Below, piece after piece: positions 7,674 through 16,076 of a stretch of 64,000 nt of DNA. Where the stretch lies: NCBI GenBank assembly GCA_963737835.1, contig CAVTUH010000001.1:2356001-2420000 (forward strand), written 5' to 3'. Position 1 is the stretch's first letter. Every line of letters begins with the position of its first letter. Made by a program: the position numbers and the translations under genes. The notes under the pieces are model-generated. The model did no database searches, had not been told where the DNA came from, and was given only the letters and a program-made list of their open reading frames with translations. Source of the stretch: Palsa-1248 sp963737835. GTDB taxonomy: Bacteria > Gemmatimonadota > Gemmatimonadetes > Gemmatimonadales > Gemmatimonadaceae.

Positions 7674-10178
7674 GTGCCTATTCGTGCTTTCTTGATGGCC
7701 GCGGCGCTCGCCGGGGCCCCGGTCGCCGCTGCCCAGCAAACGGGTGTCCCCGCCGACACCACCGCGACGATCGTCACATCTGTCAGCGATTCGAGCGCTG
7801 GACGGCAGCCAGGGGCGGGTGCGGTCGGGGCCGCGAGGGCGTCTGGAGCGGTGTACGATGGTCGCGCCAACCACCTCAATGCCCGAGTCCCGCGGCTGAC
7901 GGCCGACATCCCCGTCGACGGCACGCTGGCCGCACCGGTGTGGCAACAGGCCGCCGTGCTCACCGGCTTCTCGGAGTACTTCCCGATTGACGGGCGGCCG
8001 GCCAGCGATTCGACCGAGGTGTTGGTCTGGTATAGCCCGTCGGCGATCTACTTTGGGATCCGCGCGTTCGAGGCCCACGGTGCGGTACATGCGACCCTCG
8101 CCAACCGAGATCAGATCGACGGCGACGACAATGTCGAGATCATCCTCACGCCGTTCGTCCACGGACGGCATGCGATTCTCTTTGGCGTCAATCCATTTGG
8201 CGTCCAGGAGGACGGCACGATCACGGAAGGCGTCCTCGCCACCGGCTACAACGTGGCCGCCACCGGACCGCCGCCAGTGGATCTCAGCGCGGACTATGTC
8301 TACGAATCGAAGGGGCACCTGACACCGTACGGCTACGAGATCGAGGTGCGGATTCCGTTTCGCAGCCTCAAGTTCCAGCAGAAGGACCCTCAGGACTGGG
8401 GCATCAACGTCGTCCGCAATGTGCAGCATTCGGCAGAGATGGATACGTGGGTGCCAACCCGTATTGCGTCGGCATCCTTCCTCGCGCAGTCGGGCACGCT
8501 GGTCGGACTGACAGGCCTGCACGCGGGCCTCGTGCTGGATCTCAACCCGATCGTGACCGAGAAGACGCTCGGCAACCCGCCGGTGAGCGCCACACCCGGG
8601 TGGCAGTACAACGTCGAACGGCCGCAGTTGGGTGGCAATGTACGCTACGGCGTCACCAACAACCTGGTCCTCGACGGCACGTTCCGTCCCGACTTCGCCG
8701 AAGTCGAGTCAGATGTGACGCAGCTGTCGTACGACCCGCGCCAAGCCATCCAGTATCCGGAGAAGCGCCCGTTCTTCCTCGACGGCATCGACCAGTTCAG
8801 CGTACCGAACAACCTGATTTACACTCGGCAGGTCGTCGCGCCGATCGGCGCGGCCAAACTGACCGGCAAGATCGGCGACCTCAATGTCGCGTATCTGGGC
8901 GCGCTCGACGACGAAGGCAACCCGCTCGCCGGCGGTGGCGGGCATCCGTTGTTCAACGTGTTCCGGGCGCTGACCGATCTCGGCGAAGCATCGCAGATCG
9001 GCTTCACCTTCACGGACAAGGAAGACGGCGGCTCCTTCAACCGCGTCGCGGGCATCGACACGCGCATTACCTGGAGCAAGATCTACTCGCTGGCCCTGCA
9101 GGGTGCAGCAAGCGTCCAGCGCATCAACACGCCGTACATCGCGGACACGCTCCCGGCCACGTCGACGCACGGCGCCGGCCCGCTCTGGGATACCCACTTC
9201 ATTCGCGCGGGTCGCAGCCTCGGGCTGAACTACGACCTCAATGGCATCGACCCCGAGTGGTCACCGGGCGCGGGCTTCGTGAGCCGTGCGGGCATCGTGA
9301 ACCTGACTGCGGACAACCGGTACACGTTCTATTTCCGGCCCGGTCTCTTCCTCCAGACCTTCACGCCGGATTTCGCCTTCGTGAACATCTGGACCTACCG
9401 CAACTTCACGGACGGCGGCCCGACGGAGGATCGCAAGTTCCATTTCACGGCGTTCGCCACGCTCTTCGGTGGTTGGCAGCTGACCGCCGGCATCTTCCTC
9501 GAGCACTTCGGTTACGACCCACAGCTCTACCAGAACTACTTCCTGGCGCACATCGCCGGCCACGAAACGACATTCACGCATTTCGTCGGCACGTCGCAAA
9601 TCCCCAATACCGACTGCATGGTTGCGATACAGAGTCCCGCGTTCGCGCACTTCGACTTCAAGATCAACTACGTCACCTGCCGCGACGAGAATTTCTACGA
9701 GTGGGCATCGGCGAACATCTACGACCTGGCGTTCACGGTCGACTGGCGGCCGACGCCGCAGCTACGAGCACAGCTCCTTTACAACTCGCAGATCTATCAG
9801 CGGCGCAGCGACCACTCGCTGGTCGCAACCCGACGGATCCCGCGGCTCGACATCGAGTACCAGCTCTCGCGTCCGATTTTCTTCCGCCTCGTGGGGCAGT
9901 ACAATGCGGAGTACGTCGACAATCTCCGGGATGCGTCTCGCACCGAGCTCCCGATCTACATCCAGGATCCGAACACCGGCATCCTCTCACCGGCCACGCG
10001 CACGACGTCGAACACATTCGCGGTCCAGGCGCTCTTCGCCTACCAGCCAATACCCGGCACCGTCTTCTTTGCCGGCTACGGGAACAACCTCACCGAGCCG
10101 GTCTCCTTCCACTTCCTGACGCTCACCCGGACGGCCGACAGCTTCTTCGTGAAGTTCAGTTATTTGTTCAGGATGTGA
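7674..10178 (+). CDS. DUF5916 outer-membrane protein with N-terminal CBM9-like domain
   Basis: An 834-aa exported protein. The GTG start at 7674 gives a short signal peptide (MPIRAFLMAAALAGAPVAAAQ). Residues ~65-250 match the carbohydrate-binding family 9-like domain (DGTLAAPVWQQA, EVLVWYSPSAIYFGIRAFE, DGDDNVEIILTPF, GYEIEVRIPFRSLKF). The rest is the DUF5916 barrel with EKRPFFLDGIDQFSVPNNL, a hallmark of the family, and it ends in an aromatic FSYLFRM typical of outer-membrane barrels. The family is common in Gemmatimonadota, Acidobacteriota and Bacteroidota; its substrate is not known. An alternative start is ATG 7695. A heptamer-armed terminator follows directly. Confidence 0.85.
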   Translation: MPIRAFLMAAALAGAPVAAAQQTGVPADTTATIVTSVSDSSAGRQPGAGAVGAARASGAVYDGRANHLNARVPRLTADIPVDGTLAAPVWQQAAVLTGFSEYFPIDGRPASDSTEVLVWYSPSAIYFGIRAFEAHGAVHATLANRDQIDGDDNVEIILTPFVHGRHAILFGVNPFGVQEDGTITEGVLATGYNVAATGPPPVDLSADYVYESKGHLTPYGYEIEVRIPFRSLKFQQKDPQDWGINVVRNVQHSAEMDTWVPTRIASASFLAQSGTLVGLTGLHAGLVLDLNPIVTEKTLGNPPVSATPGWQYNVERPQLGGNVRYGVTNNLVLDGTFRPDFAEVESDVTQLSYDPRQAIQYPEKRPFFLDGIDQFSVPNNLIYTRQVVAPIGAAKLTGKIGDLNVAYLGALDDEGNPLAGGGGHPLFNVFRALTDLGEASQIGFTFTDKEDGGSFNRVAGIDTRITWSKIYSLALQGAASVQRINTPYIADTLPATSTHGAGPLWDTHFIRAGRSLGLNYDLNGIDPEWSPGAGFVSRAGIVNLTADNRYTFYFRPGLFLQTFTPDFAFVNIWTYRNFTDGGPTEDRKFHFTAFATLFGGWQLTAGIFLEHFGYDPQLYQNYFLAHIAGHETTFTHFVGTSQIPNTDCMVAIQSPAFAHFDFKINYVTCRDENFYEWASANIYDLAFTVDWRPTPQLRAQLLYNSQIYQRRSDHSLVATRRIPRLDIEYQLSRPIFFRLVGQYNAEYVDNLRDASRTELPIYIQDPNTGILSPATRTTSNTFAVQALFAYQPIPGTVFFAGYGNNLTEPVSFHFLTLTRTADSFFVKFSYLFRM

Positions 10179-10181
10179 GGC

Positions 10182-10300
10182 TTAGACGCTAGACGTTGGA
10201 CGTTAGACGTTGGAAAACACACCTCGAAGGCCGGCTCCATAGACCATGGCTCGCCTTCGAGGTTGTTTTCCAACGTCCAACGTCTAACGTCCAATGTCTA
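10182..10300. repeat. Heptamer-armed terminator element, GACGTTR flavour
   Basis: The left arm is GACGCTA/GACGTTG/GACGTTA/GACGTTG (10182-10213). The hairpin pairs AAAACACACCTCGAAGGC with GCCTTCGAGGTTGTTTT (right arm ends 10269). The right outer arm is CAACGTC/CAACGTC/TAACGTC/CAATGTC (10270-10300). It lies between tandem plus-strand genes. Confidence 0.85.
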
Positions 10301-10321
10301 GCCTAGCACTGAGAGCCCGCG

Positions 10322-10912
10322 ATGGCCGATGCCACGGATCCGAAGGCGCACGCGCACAGCCCTCCAGTGGTGAGCGGCCACCCACCGCCTCCACCAGTCG
10401 ACCCGCTTGGTTCCCGGCCTGCCGAACCGCGGAGCGGGCCGTTCGGTCGCGCATCGCACTCGGCAATTCCGCTCCCGCCGGCGGTCACGGCGATCTACGG
10501 GCTCGTGCGCCAAAGGAGCCCACACTCGGTGCGGGAAACGGCACGGCGGCTCACGGCGCTCGTGCAAAGGCGTGGATTCGACATCCTGGGTGACATCGAT
10601 TTCGCCGGCAATGCAGGGCGGGCGGGACTGTCCATGCGGCCCATGCACCAGATCGTGTTCGGGAACCCCCGGACCGGGACGCGGCTCGTCGCTGCGGCCC
10701 CGACGGTCGCTCTCGACCTGCCGTTGCGCGTTCTCATCTTCGAAGACGCCAATGGTGCGGTCTGGCTTGCCTACAACGACGCGGAATACCTTCGGGAGCG
10801 GCACCAGCTCCCGGACGCTCTCGTGACCAACATCGGTGTTCTGCCCGAGCTCGTCGCACGTGCCATCAGCGCCGAGCCGGTCGAATACGGACCCGTTTCC
10901 AAGGACCCTTGA
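10322..10912 (+). CDS. DUF302 domain protein
   Basis: A 196-aa protein. The first ~55 residues are Pro/His-rich and disordered. Residues ~65-165 match DUF302: SVRETARRLTALVQRRGF, a DIDFAGNAGRAGLSMRP-like stretch, IVFGNPRTGTRLVAAAP, LPLRVLIFEDANGAVWLAYN and DAEYLRERHQL. DUF302 proteins are small cytoplasmic or periplasmic proteins without a settled function. No signal peptide is seen. Its stop overlaps the upstream region of the next barrel gene, so both may share a transcript. ATG 10322 is the longest start; a later start cannot be excluded. Confidence 0.8.
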   Translation: MADATDPKAHAHSPPVVSGHPPPPPVDPLGSRPAEPRSGPFGRASHSAIPLPPAVTAIYGLVRQRSPHSVRETARRLTALVQRRGFDILGDIDFAGNAGRAGLSMRPMHQIVFGNPRTGTRLVAAAPTVALDLPLRVLIFEDANGAVWLAYNDAEYLRERHQLPDALVTNIGVLPELVARAISAEPVEYGPVSKDP

Positions 10913-11037
10913 TTCTCGTCCCGGGTATCAAAGGCGGCGTAGATTCTGCCTGTTCTGCTGCGGGGGCCGGGCCTCAGGGAGCGAAGTCGCCCGCCTCTGG
11001 CCGAACGGCGAATACTCCAACGGGGGGCGGGAGGGCT

Positions 11038-11628
11038 ATGTACATGCGGCGTATGGTGTGGGGCGCGGTGTTCACGGCTGCAGCGCTGGTTCCGGCGATT
11101 CGACCTGCCAACGCCCAGGACATCGGCCAGGTCGGGCTCGTGTTGGGAGCCGGCGGCACGTTCCGCGGCAACCTGCCGAATGGGACGGCCTACAACGGTC
11201 TGGGATACAACGTCGTCGCCGGATTGTCGGTCTCGATGCCGGTGCTGCCCGTATCGGTTCGGATCGAGGGGATGTACAACGAGTTCTCGACACTTGCCAG
11301 CGTCTTTCAGAATCGTGTGTACAGCGCAACGGCAAACGGTGTGTACACGTTTCCGATCCCGATCATTCATCCATATCTGATCGGTGGAGGGGGCTACTAC
11401 CACCTGACGGGGCAAGACTTCAATCCGCAGGCCGCGCCGGGTAATCCCGCGGAGATCCAGTACCTGATGAATGGATTTGGCATCAACGGTGGCCTCGGCA
11501 TCCGGTCCGGGTTTGGCATGTTCGGCTTCTTCGCGGAATGGCGCTACCACTACATCTTCTCGTCTGTCCAGCAAACACCTGGCGGCCACACGTCGTTCGC
11601 GCCGTTCACCTTCGGCTTGACGATCTAG
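11038..11628 (+). CDS. Outer-membrane beta-barrel protein
   Basis: A 196-aa barrel protein. The start is set at ATG 11038, behind GGGAGGG, because the signal peptide (MYMRRMVWGAVFTAAALV, cleaved near ANAQD) begins there; an upstream in-frame ATG at 10909 would add an unlikely low-complexity leader. The mature part alternates Gly/aromatic beta strands and ends with FAPFTFGLTI, a typical outer-membrane terminal strand. It resembles the opacity/OmpW-type small porins. No substrate can be assigned. Confidence 0.72.
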   Translation: MYMRRMVWGAVFTAAALVPAIRPANAQDIGQVGLVLGAGGTFRGNLPNGTAYNGLGYNVVAGLSVSMPVLPVSVRIEGMYNEFSTLASVFQNRVYSATANGVYTFPIPIIHPYLIGGGGYYHLTGQDFNPQAAPGNPAEIQYLMNGFGINGGLGIRSGFGMFGFFAEWRYHYIFSSVQQTPGGHTSFAPFTFGLTI

Positions 11629-11640
11629 CGGCTCCGCGTT

Positions 11641-11675
11641 GAGAACGGCCCGCGCACCGCGCGCGGGCCGTTCTC
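11641..11675. terminator. Perfect 15-bp stem terminator hairpin
   Basis: GAGAACGGCCCGCGC (11641-11655) pairs perfectly with GCGCGGGCCGTTCTC (11661-11675) around ACCGC. It directly follows the barrel gene stop (11628). An ORF call that begins with TTG at 11639 would start inside this hairpin and was rejected. Confidence 0.75.
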
Positions 11676-11716
11676 GCTCGTCACTCGCGCATCCCTTGCC
11701 TCGTCCTCCTAAGGCA

Positions 11717-14700
11717 ATGGGATTTTTCCTTTCTTGGCCTGGCCGCTTCGCCGTGCCACCGGGCCCCCCGGCTCCCGCTAGCGGGCGTCACACGGGCAGC
11801 CACCGCGCGCGACGGAGTGGCCTGGCCGCCGTGAGGCCCGCCGCGGTTGCATCGCGCGGATCGAGGCGTTCGGGACTGCTTGTCGCCGTATTGGCCATGG
11901 TGAGCTGGCCGTCAGGCTGGCCCCACTTGGTCAATCCACAAACGCTGGCCGCGCGACCCCCCGCTACGCAGGCTGCGCCGTCCTCCCCCAGGGCGCCACA
12001 GTCTTTGGCGCCAGGCGAGCCCGCCGCGCACGGCACGTCCCTCGGATTGCCTGATGGGGCGCGTTACACAGTGCAACACTTCGGCGATCGCTTCGGCATC
12101 GGCGTCGCGGCGGTCAACGGCCTGGCACAGGATCGATCGGGTGCGCTCTGGATTGCGACGCAGACCGGCGTGTTCAGGTACGATGGTTCACGGGTCCAGC
12201 AGATGACGGAATCCGACGCCCTGGTCGGTCACTATGTGGACGACATGCTGGTCGGACCCGACAGCTCCCTGTGGTTCAAGGGATTTCTCGGGATCGCACA
12301 CTACACAGGCGGCCGGTTCGTTCCGCTCCGCGTGCCGCGCTCGGTGCACGGCATCAACCGATCGAGCCAGGCATTCGCAATCGATCAGGCGGGCAATGCG
12401 TATGTGGCGTCTGAAGAGGGGATTGTCTTCATCCCGCACGACCCGACGCAGCCGGCGCAGGTTCTGGACGCTACCCGCGGACTGCGCGGCGAAGCAGGCA
12501 TGCTGGTACTCGGTCCTGACGACGCGGTGTGGTTCACCGCCGGTCAACACCTCGGCCACTTCCAGCCTGGATCGACGACATTCACGATCGACTCGACCAT
12601 CGTGTTACCGGACGGTCCGTACCTCGGGTTGATCTTCGACACGGCGCACGAGCTGTGGCTGCGCACTGCGCCGCACGTCGCTCGCATCGATGTGGTGCAC
12701 CACACGGTGACATTTGATGATGCCGGTGTCGCGCCGGCGAACCCCGTGTTCGGCAAGCCGAGTCTCGATCGCGAGGGACATCCGTTGATCCCGTCGGTCG
12801 CGGGCCTGTTCTGGCGCGATCGGGATCGCTGGCGGTGCATCTCCGAGGCGCAGGGTCTCACGGGCAACGGCGTCCAAATCGCCCTCGAGGACCGAGAGGG
12901 CGCCTTGTGGTTGGGCGAGTTTGGAACTGGTCTCGATCGCGTGGTCGGCATGCGCAATTGGGCTGCGTGGACAACCGCTGAGGGTTTACCCGCCAACACG
13001 ACATGGTCGACCGTACGCGATCGCTTCGGGCGGCTCTGGGTGGGGACGACGCAGGGTATCGGCGTGTGGGATCCAGCGCATCATCGCTGGCTTCGCCCGC
13101 GTGACCGCGCTGGTATCACCGATCAGGAGGTTGACCAACTGGCCGTCGCGCGTGACGGATCGATCTGGGCGATGTCGCCCACGGGCGGGCTCGTTCGGAT
13201 CGATCCCGTGACGCTGCACATGGTCGCCTCGCGTGGCTTCGACCGGAAACCCTACTTGTACGAGGCAGTGGCTCCGGACGGAACCATCTGGGCGACGACG
13301 CGCTACAAGCTCGTTCGATTCGATCCTCGATCCGCAGCGCCCCATCCCATCGTCGTGCCGTTGCCAACGGCGATGCACGCTCAGGTCTGGTACATGCACT
13401 TTGCACCCAACGGCGTGCTCTGGACGACCGGCAACGGAACGGTGGCCCGCTTCGATGGCACGCAGTGGAGGGTGTTCACGGCGGTCGATGGCGTCGCGGG
13501 CAAGGCGGTGACGAGCGTCGTCGCGCTCGACGATCGGGACGTGTGGGTGGGGTACAACGACGTGCCACAGGTCACGCACCTGAAGCTGGACGCACGGGGC
13601 ACCGTGCGCGCACAGCAATATCCCTGGGAGCTCGCGGTCGTCGCCGCCGACTCGAAAGGGCGTGTGTGGTTCAACGGCCGGAACGGCCTGTCGGTCGTCG
13701 CGCCGGATGGTGATCTCCGCACACTGAATCACTCGGATGGTCTCATCTGGGACGACGTGGGTCCCGATGGTGTGCGCGAGGAGGACGACGGCAGCTTCAT
13801 GATCGCGACGTCGCGAGGCCTGGCCCGATTTGCGCCGGATGCGGAGCTGACGCATCCAGCGGCGCCCGGCGTCGCGATCACCAGCGCGTCGCTCGGCGGC
13901 CGCGAGCAACGTCTCGACGCACCCGGCGACGTCGCGCATGATGCGGGTACACTCGATGTGTCGTTCACGCCACTCACGCTGAGTAACCCGGACCAAGTCG
14001 AGTGCCAGCACCGACTCGCGCCATTCGAGACCGCGTTCACGCTCGCCAGCGCGCGCGACATCCGGTATCCGGCGCTGCCTCCGGGACACTACAAGCTTCT
14101 CATCATGTGCCGGCGGGAGTCATCGGGGTGGACACAGACGCCGGCCTCGTTCCGATTTGTGATCGCGCCAGCATGGTGGGATACCTGGATGGCGCGACTC
14201 GCGGAGGGTGCGATCGCGTGGGCTCTCATCTGGGGCCTGATACGGTTGCGCACCCGGGCGCTCGAAATGCGGCGGCGGGAGCTGGAGCAGGCGGTCGCCG
14301 CGCGTAATGCGGAGCTCGTGGACAAGAACCGCGAGCTGCACGAGATGTCGCTGACCGATCCCCTGACCCGACTTCGCAATCGGCGGTACTTCCAGGAGAT
14401 CATCGAAGGCGAAATCGCTCACGTCCGACGAGCGTGGAGCGCGAGTCCCGGCGGCGGCCGGCCAGAATACGGCGGCGAATTATTGCTGCTCATGGTCGAC
14501 ATCGACGCCTTCAAAGTCGTGAACGACGTGTACGGGCACGCGGTCGGTGATCGTTTGCTGCAGGCTTTTGCGGACCGTCTGTCGCGGTGGATGCGCACCT
14601 CCGATGTGCTCATTCGATGGGGCGGCGAGGAGTTTCTGATGATCTGCCGCGGCACCGACCGCTCCTCCGGCGTGTTGCTGGCCAAGCGCATCATCGAAGA

Positions 14701-15013
14701 AGTGTGCGCGGAGCCCTTCGACCTCGGCGCCGGGATTCGGCTCTACAAGACCTGCTCGGTCGGTTGGGCGCCGTTCCCATGGATCAGCGGCGCGGGAGAC
14801 CCGTTGACGATCGAGAACGTGATCGAGCTGGCGGATCACGCGTCGTATCTCGCGAAGGACGGCGGCCGGAACCAGTGTGTGGGCCTCCTGCCGACCCCCG
14901 CGGCGATCCGCGTCTTCACGGCGATTCGGATGGAAACGCTGCGCGGCTACCCGGCGGAACTGGTCGACGTGGTGCGGGCAACGGGGCCGGGCCCGATGCG
15001 GCGGGCGGGGTAG
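11717..15013 (+). CDS. Reg_prop beta-propeller sensor diguanylate cyclase
   Basis: A ~1098-aa membrane sensor. A hydrophobic N-terminal segment near residues 55-75 (GLLVAVLAMVSW) serves as signal or anchor. The periplasmic part is a long series of ligand-binding propeller repeats with the DxxGxLWxGT-type signature (RSGALWIATQTGVFRYDG, REGALWLGEFGTGLDR, RFGRLWVGTTQGIGVWD). A Y_Y_Y-like domain follows, then a TM helix (GAIAWALIWGLIRL), a short coiled coil and a GGDEF domain starting SLTDPLTRLRNRRYF. The active site is intact: GGEEF at residues 969-973, with an RxxD inhibition site at 960-963, five residues upstream. It should make c-di-GMP in response to a periplasmic ligand. ATG 11717 with TAAGG upstream was preferred. 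Confidence 0.85.
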   Translation: MGFFLSWPGRFAVPPGPPAPASGRHTGSHRARRSGLAAVRPAAVASRGSRRSGLLVAVLAMVSWPSGWPHLVNPQTLAARPPATQAAPSSPRAPQSLAPGEPAAHGTSLGLPDGARYTVQHFGDRFGIGVAAVNGLAQDRSGALWIATQTGVFRYDGSRVQQMTESDALVGHYVDDMLVGPDSSLWFKGFLGIAHYTGGRFVPLRVPRSVHGINRSSQAFAIDQAGNAYVASEEGIVFIPHDPTQPAQVLDATRGLRGEAGMLVLGPDDAVWFTAGQHLGHFQPGSTTFTIDSTIVLPDGPYLGLIFDTAHELWLRTAPHVARIDVVHHTVTFDDAGVAPANPVFGKPSLDREGHPLIPSVAGLFWRDRDRWRCISEAQGLTGNGVQIALEDREGALWLGEFGTGLDRVVGMRNWAAWTTAEGLPANTTWSTVRDRFGRLWVGTTQGIGVWDPAHHRWLRPRDRAGITDQEVDQLAVARDGSIWAMSPTGGLVRIDPVTLHMVASRGFDRKPYLYEAVAPDGTIWATTRYKLVRFDPRSAAPHPIVVPLPTAMHAQVWYMHFAPNGVLWTTGNGTVARFDGTQWRVFTAVDGVAGKAVTSVVALDDRDVWVGYNDVPQVTHLKLDARGTVRAQQYPWELAVVAADSKGRVWFNGRNGLSVVAPDGDLRTLNHSDGLIWDDVGPDGVREEDDGSFMIATSRGLARFAPDAELTHPAAPGVAITSASLGGREQRLDAPGDVAHDAGTLDVSFTPLTLSNPDQVECQHRLAPFETAFTLASARDIRYPALPPGHYKLLIMCRRESSGWTQTPASFRFVIAPAWWDTWMARLAEGAIAWALIWGLIRLRTRALEMRRRELEQAVAARNAELVDKNRELHEMSLTDPLTRLRNRRYFQEIIEGEIAHVRRAWSASPGGGRPEYGGELLLLMVDIDAFKVVNDVYGHAVGDRLLQAFADRLSRWMRTSDVLIRWGGEEFLMICRGTDRSSGVLLAKRIIEEVCAEPFDLGAGIRLYKTCSVGWAPFPWISGAGDPLTIENVIELADHASYLAKDGGRNQCVGLLPTPAAIRVFTAIRMETLRGYPAELVDVVRATGPGPMRRAG

Positions 15014-15015
15014 CG

Positions 15016-15033
15016 CGGGCGCTTTAGCGCCCG
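15016..15033. terminator. Short GC hairpin after diguanylate cyclase gene
   Basis: CGGGCGCT and AGCGCCCG flank a TT centre, two bases after the stop at 15013. The same GGGCGCT/AGCGCCC unit occurs near 33854-33869. It belongs to the short palindrome family found between many genes here. Confidence 0.5.
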
Positions 15034-15090
15034 TTGCTCGGCAGGAGTGAGTGTGCTACTTCTGGTGCACACCTTCCCCTTCTCCCGCCA

Positions 15091-16071
15091 ATGCCCATCA
15101 TCGACTTCCACGACCACTACTATCCACCTGCCTATCTCGACGCGTTGCGCTCGGGCCCGAGTGTGGTGCGCATCACCACGGACAGCCACGGGAATCCATG
15201 CCTGCACTACCCGGGCGACTACAACGTCGCCGTTCCAGGCCATCGGGACATCGACTATCGCGAGCAGGTCCTGATCGAGCAGGGCGTCGACACACAAGTC
15301 ATCACCCTGACCACCCCCGGCACCCACGTCGAAACGCCGCAGGTCGCGCTCCGACTCTCGCGCGTGGTCAACGATGCGTTCGCCGAGGTCGTGCGAACCA
15401 AACGAGGCCGGTTCGCCGCGCTGGCCACGTTGCCGCTCAACGATCCGGCGGCGGCGGTGGCGGAGTTCGACCGGGCGACGACCACTCTCGGATTCCGAGG
15501 CGCGATGCTCTTCAGCAATGTCAATGGGGTCATGCTGAGCGACCAACGGTTCTGGCCGCTGTACGAAATCGCCAACGACCGCGAGGCGATCCTCCACATT
15601 CATCCGACGAATCCGATCAACGTCGACCAGATGCGAGAGTATTGGTTGATGCCGCTCGTCGGTTTCCTGTTCGACACGACGCTGGCGGCGTCAAGTCTTG
15701 TCTTCAGCGGCGTCGTCGAGCGCTTTCCGCGCATCCGCTGGGTACTCGGGCATCTCGGTGGCGCCATCCCGTATCTGGTCGAGCGGTTGGACCGCGGCTT
15801 TCACGCGTTCAGCGAGTGCCGCGTGCACATTGACCGGCCGCCGAGTGACTACCTGCGGGGCTTTTACTACGACACCGTGAATTTCGACGTCCGCGCGCTC
15901 CAGCTCGGGGTCGCCTTTGCCGGCGCCGACCACGTGCTCGCGGGGAGCGACTATCCGCACCAGATCGGGAGCATTCCGCTCATGCTCCAGAGTCTGAAGG
16001 CGCTGCCGATACCGGATCCCGATCGCGCCGCCATCCTCGGCGGCAACGCGGCTCGCCTGCTGCGTCTGTAA
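15091..16071 (+). CDS. Amidohydrolase family 2 (ACMSD-like metal-dependent decarboxylase/hydrolase)
   Basis: A 326-aa TIM-barrel enzyme. Metal ligands of the family are visible: DFHDHYYP at residues 4-11 (His-x-His), LHIHPTNP in the middle, GHLGGAIPYLVER, and the Asp in AGSDYPHQIG near the C-terminus. These are the features of amidohydrolase-2 proteins that include 2-amino-3-carboxymuconate semialdehyde decarboxylase and gamma-resorcylate decarboxylase. The exact substrate cannot be told. Start at ATG 15091 because the His-x-His motif lies at the N-terminus in this family. It is followed after 5 bp by the OPT transporter gene, so the two form an operon that may take up and process the same compound. 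A link to the kynurenine genes 6 kb downstream is possible but unproven. Confidence 0.8.
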   Translation: MPIIDFHDHYYPPAYLDALRSGPSVVRITTDSHGNPCLHYPGDYNVAVPGHRDIDYREQVLIEQGVDTQVITLTTPGTHVETPQVALRLSRVVNDAFAEVVRTKRGRFAALATLPLNDPAAAVAEFDRATTTLGFRGAMLFSNVNGVMLSDQRFWPLYEIANDREAILHIHPTNPINVDQMREYWLMPLVGFLFDTTLAASSLVFSGVVERFPRIRWVLGHLGGAIPYLVERLDRGFHAFSECRVHIDRPPSDYLRGFYYDTVNFDVRALQLGVAFAGADHVLAGSDYPHQIGSIPLMLQSLKALPIPDPDRAAILGGNAARLLRL

Positions 16072-16076
16072 GCGAG

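Noticed and set aside
8447..10192. 581-aa plus-strand frame inside the DUF5916 gene
   Set aside because: It is a frame shadow; the 834-aa frame carries recognisable CBM9 and DUF5916 motifs and a signal peptide.
11639..11716. TTG start for the diguanylate cyclase gene
   Set aside because: It lies within the perfect terminator hairpin of the preceding gene; ATG 11717 with an upstream TAAGG is more plausible.
15091..16071. Naming the amidohydrolase as ACMSD
   Set aside because: The family is broad and no 3-hydroxyanthranilate pathway genes are present, so only the family level is stated.
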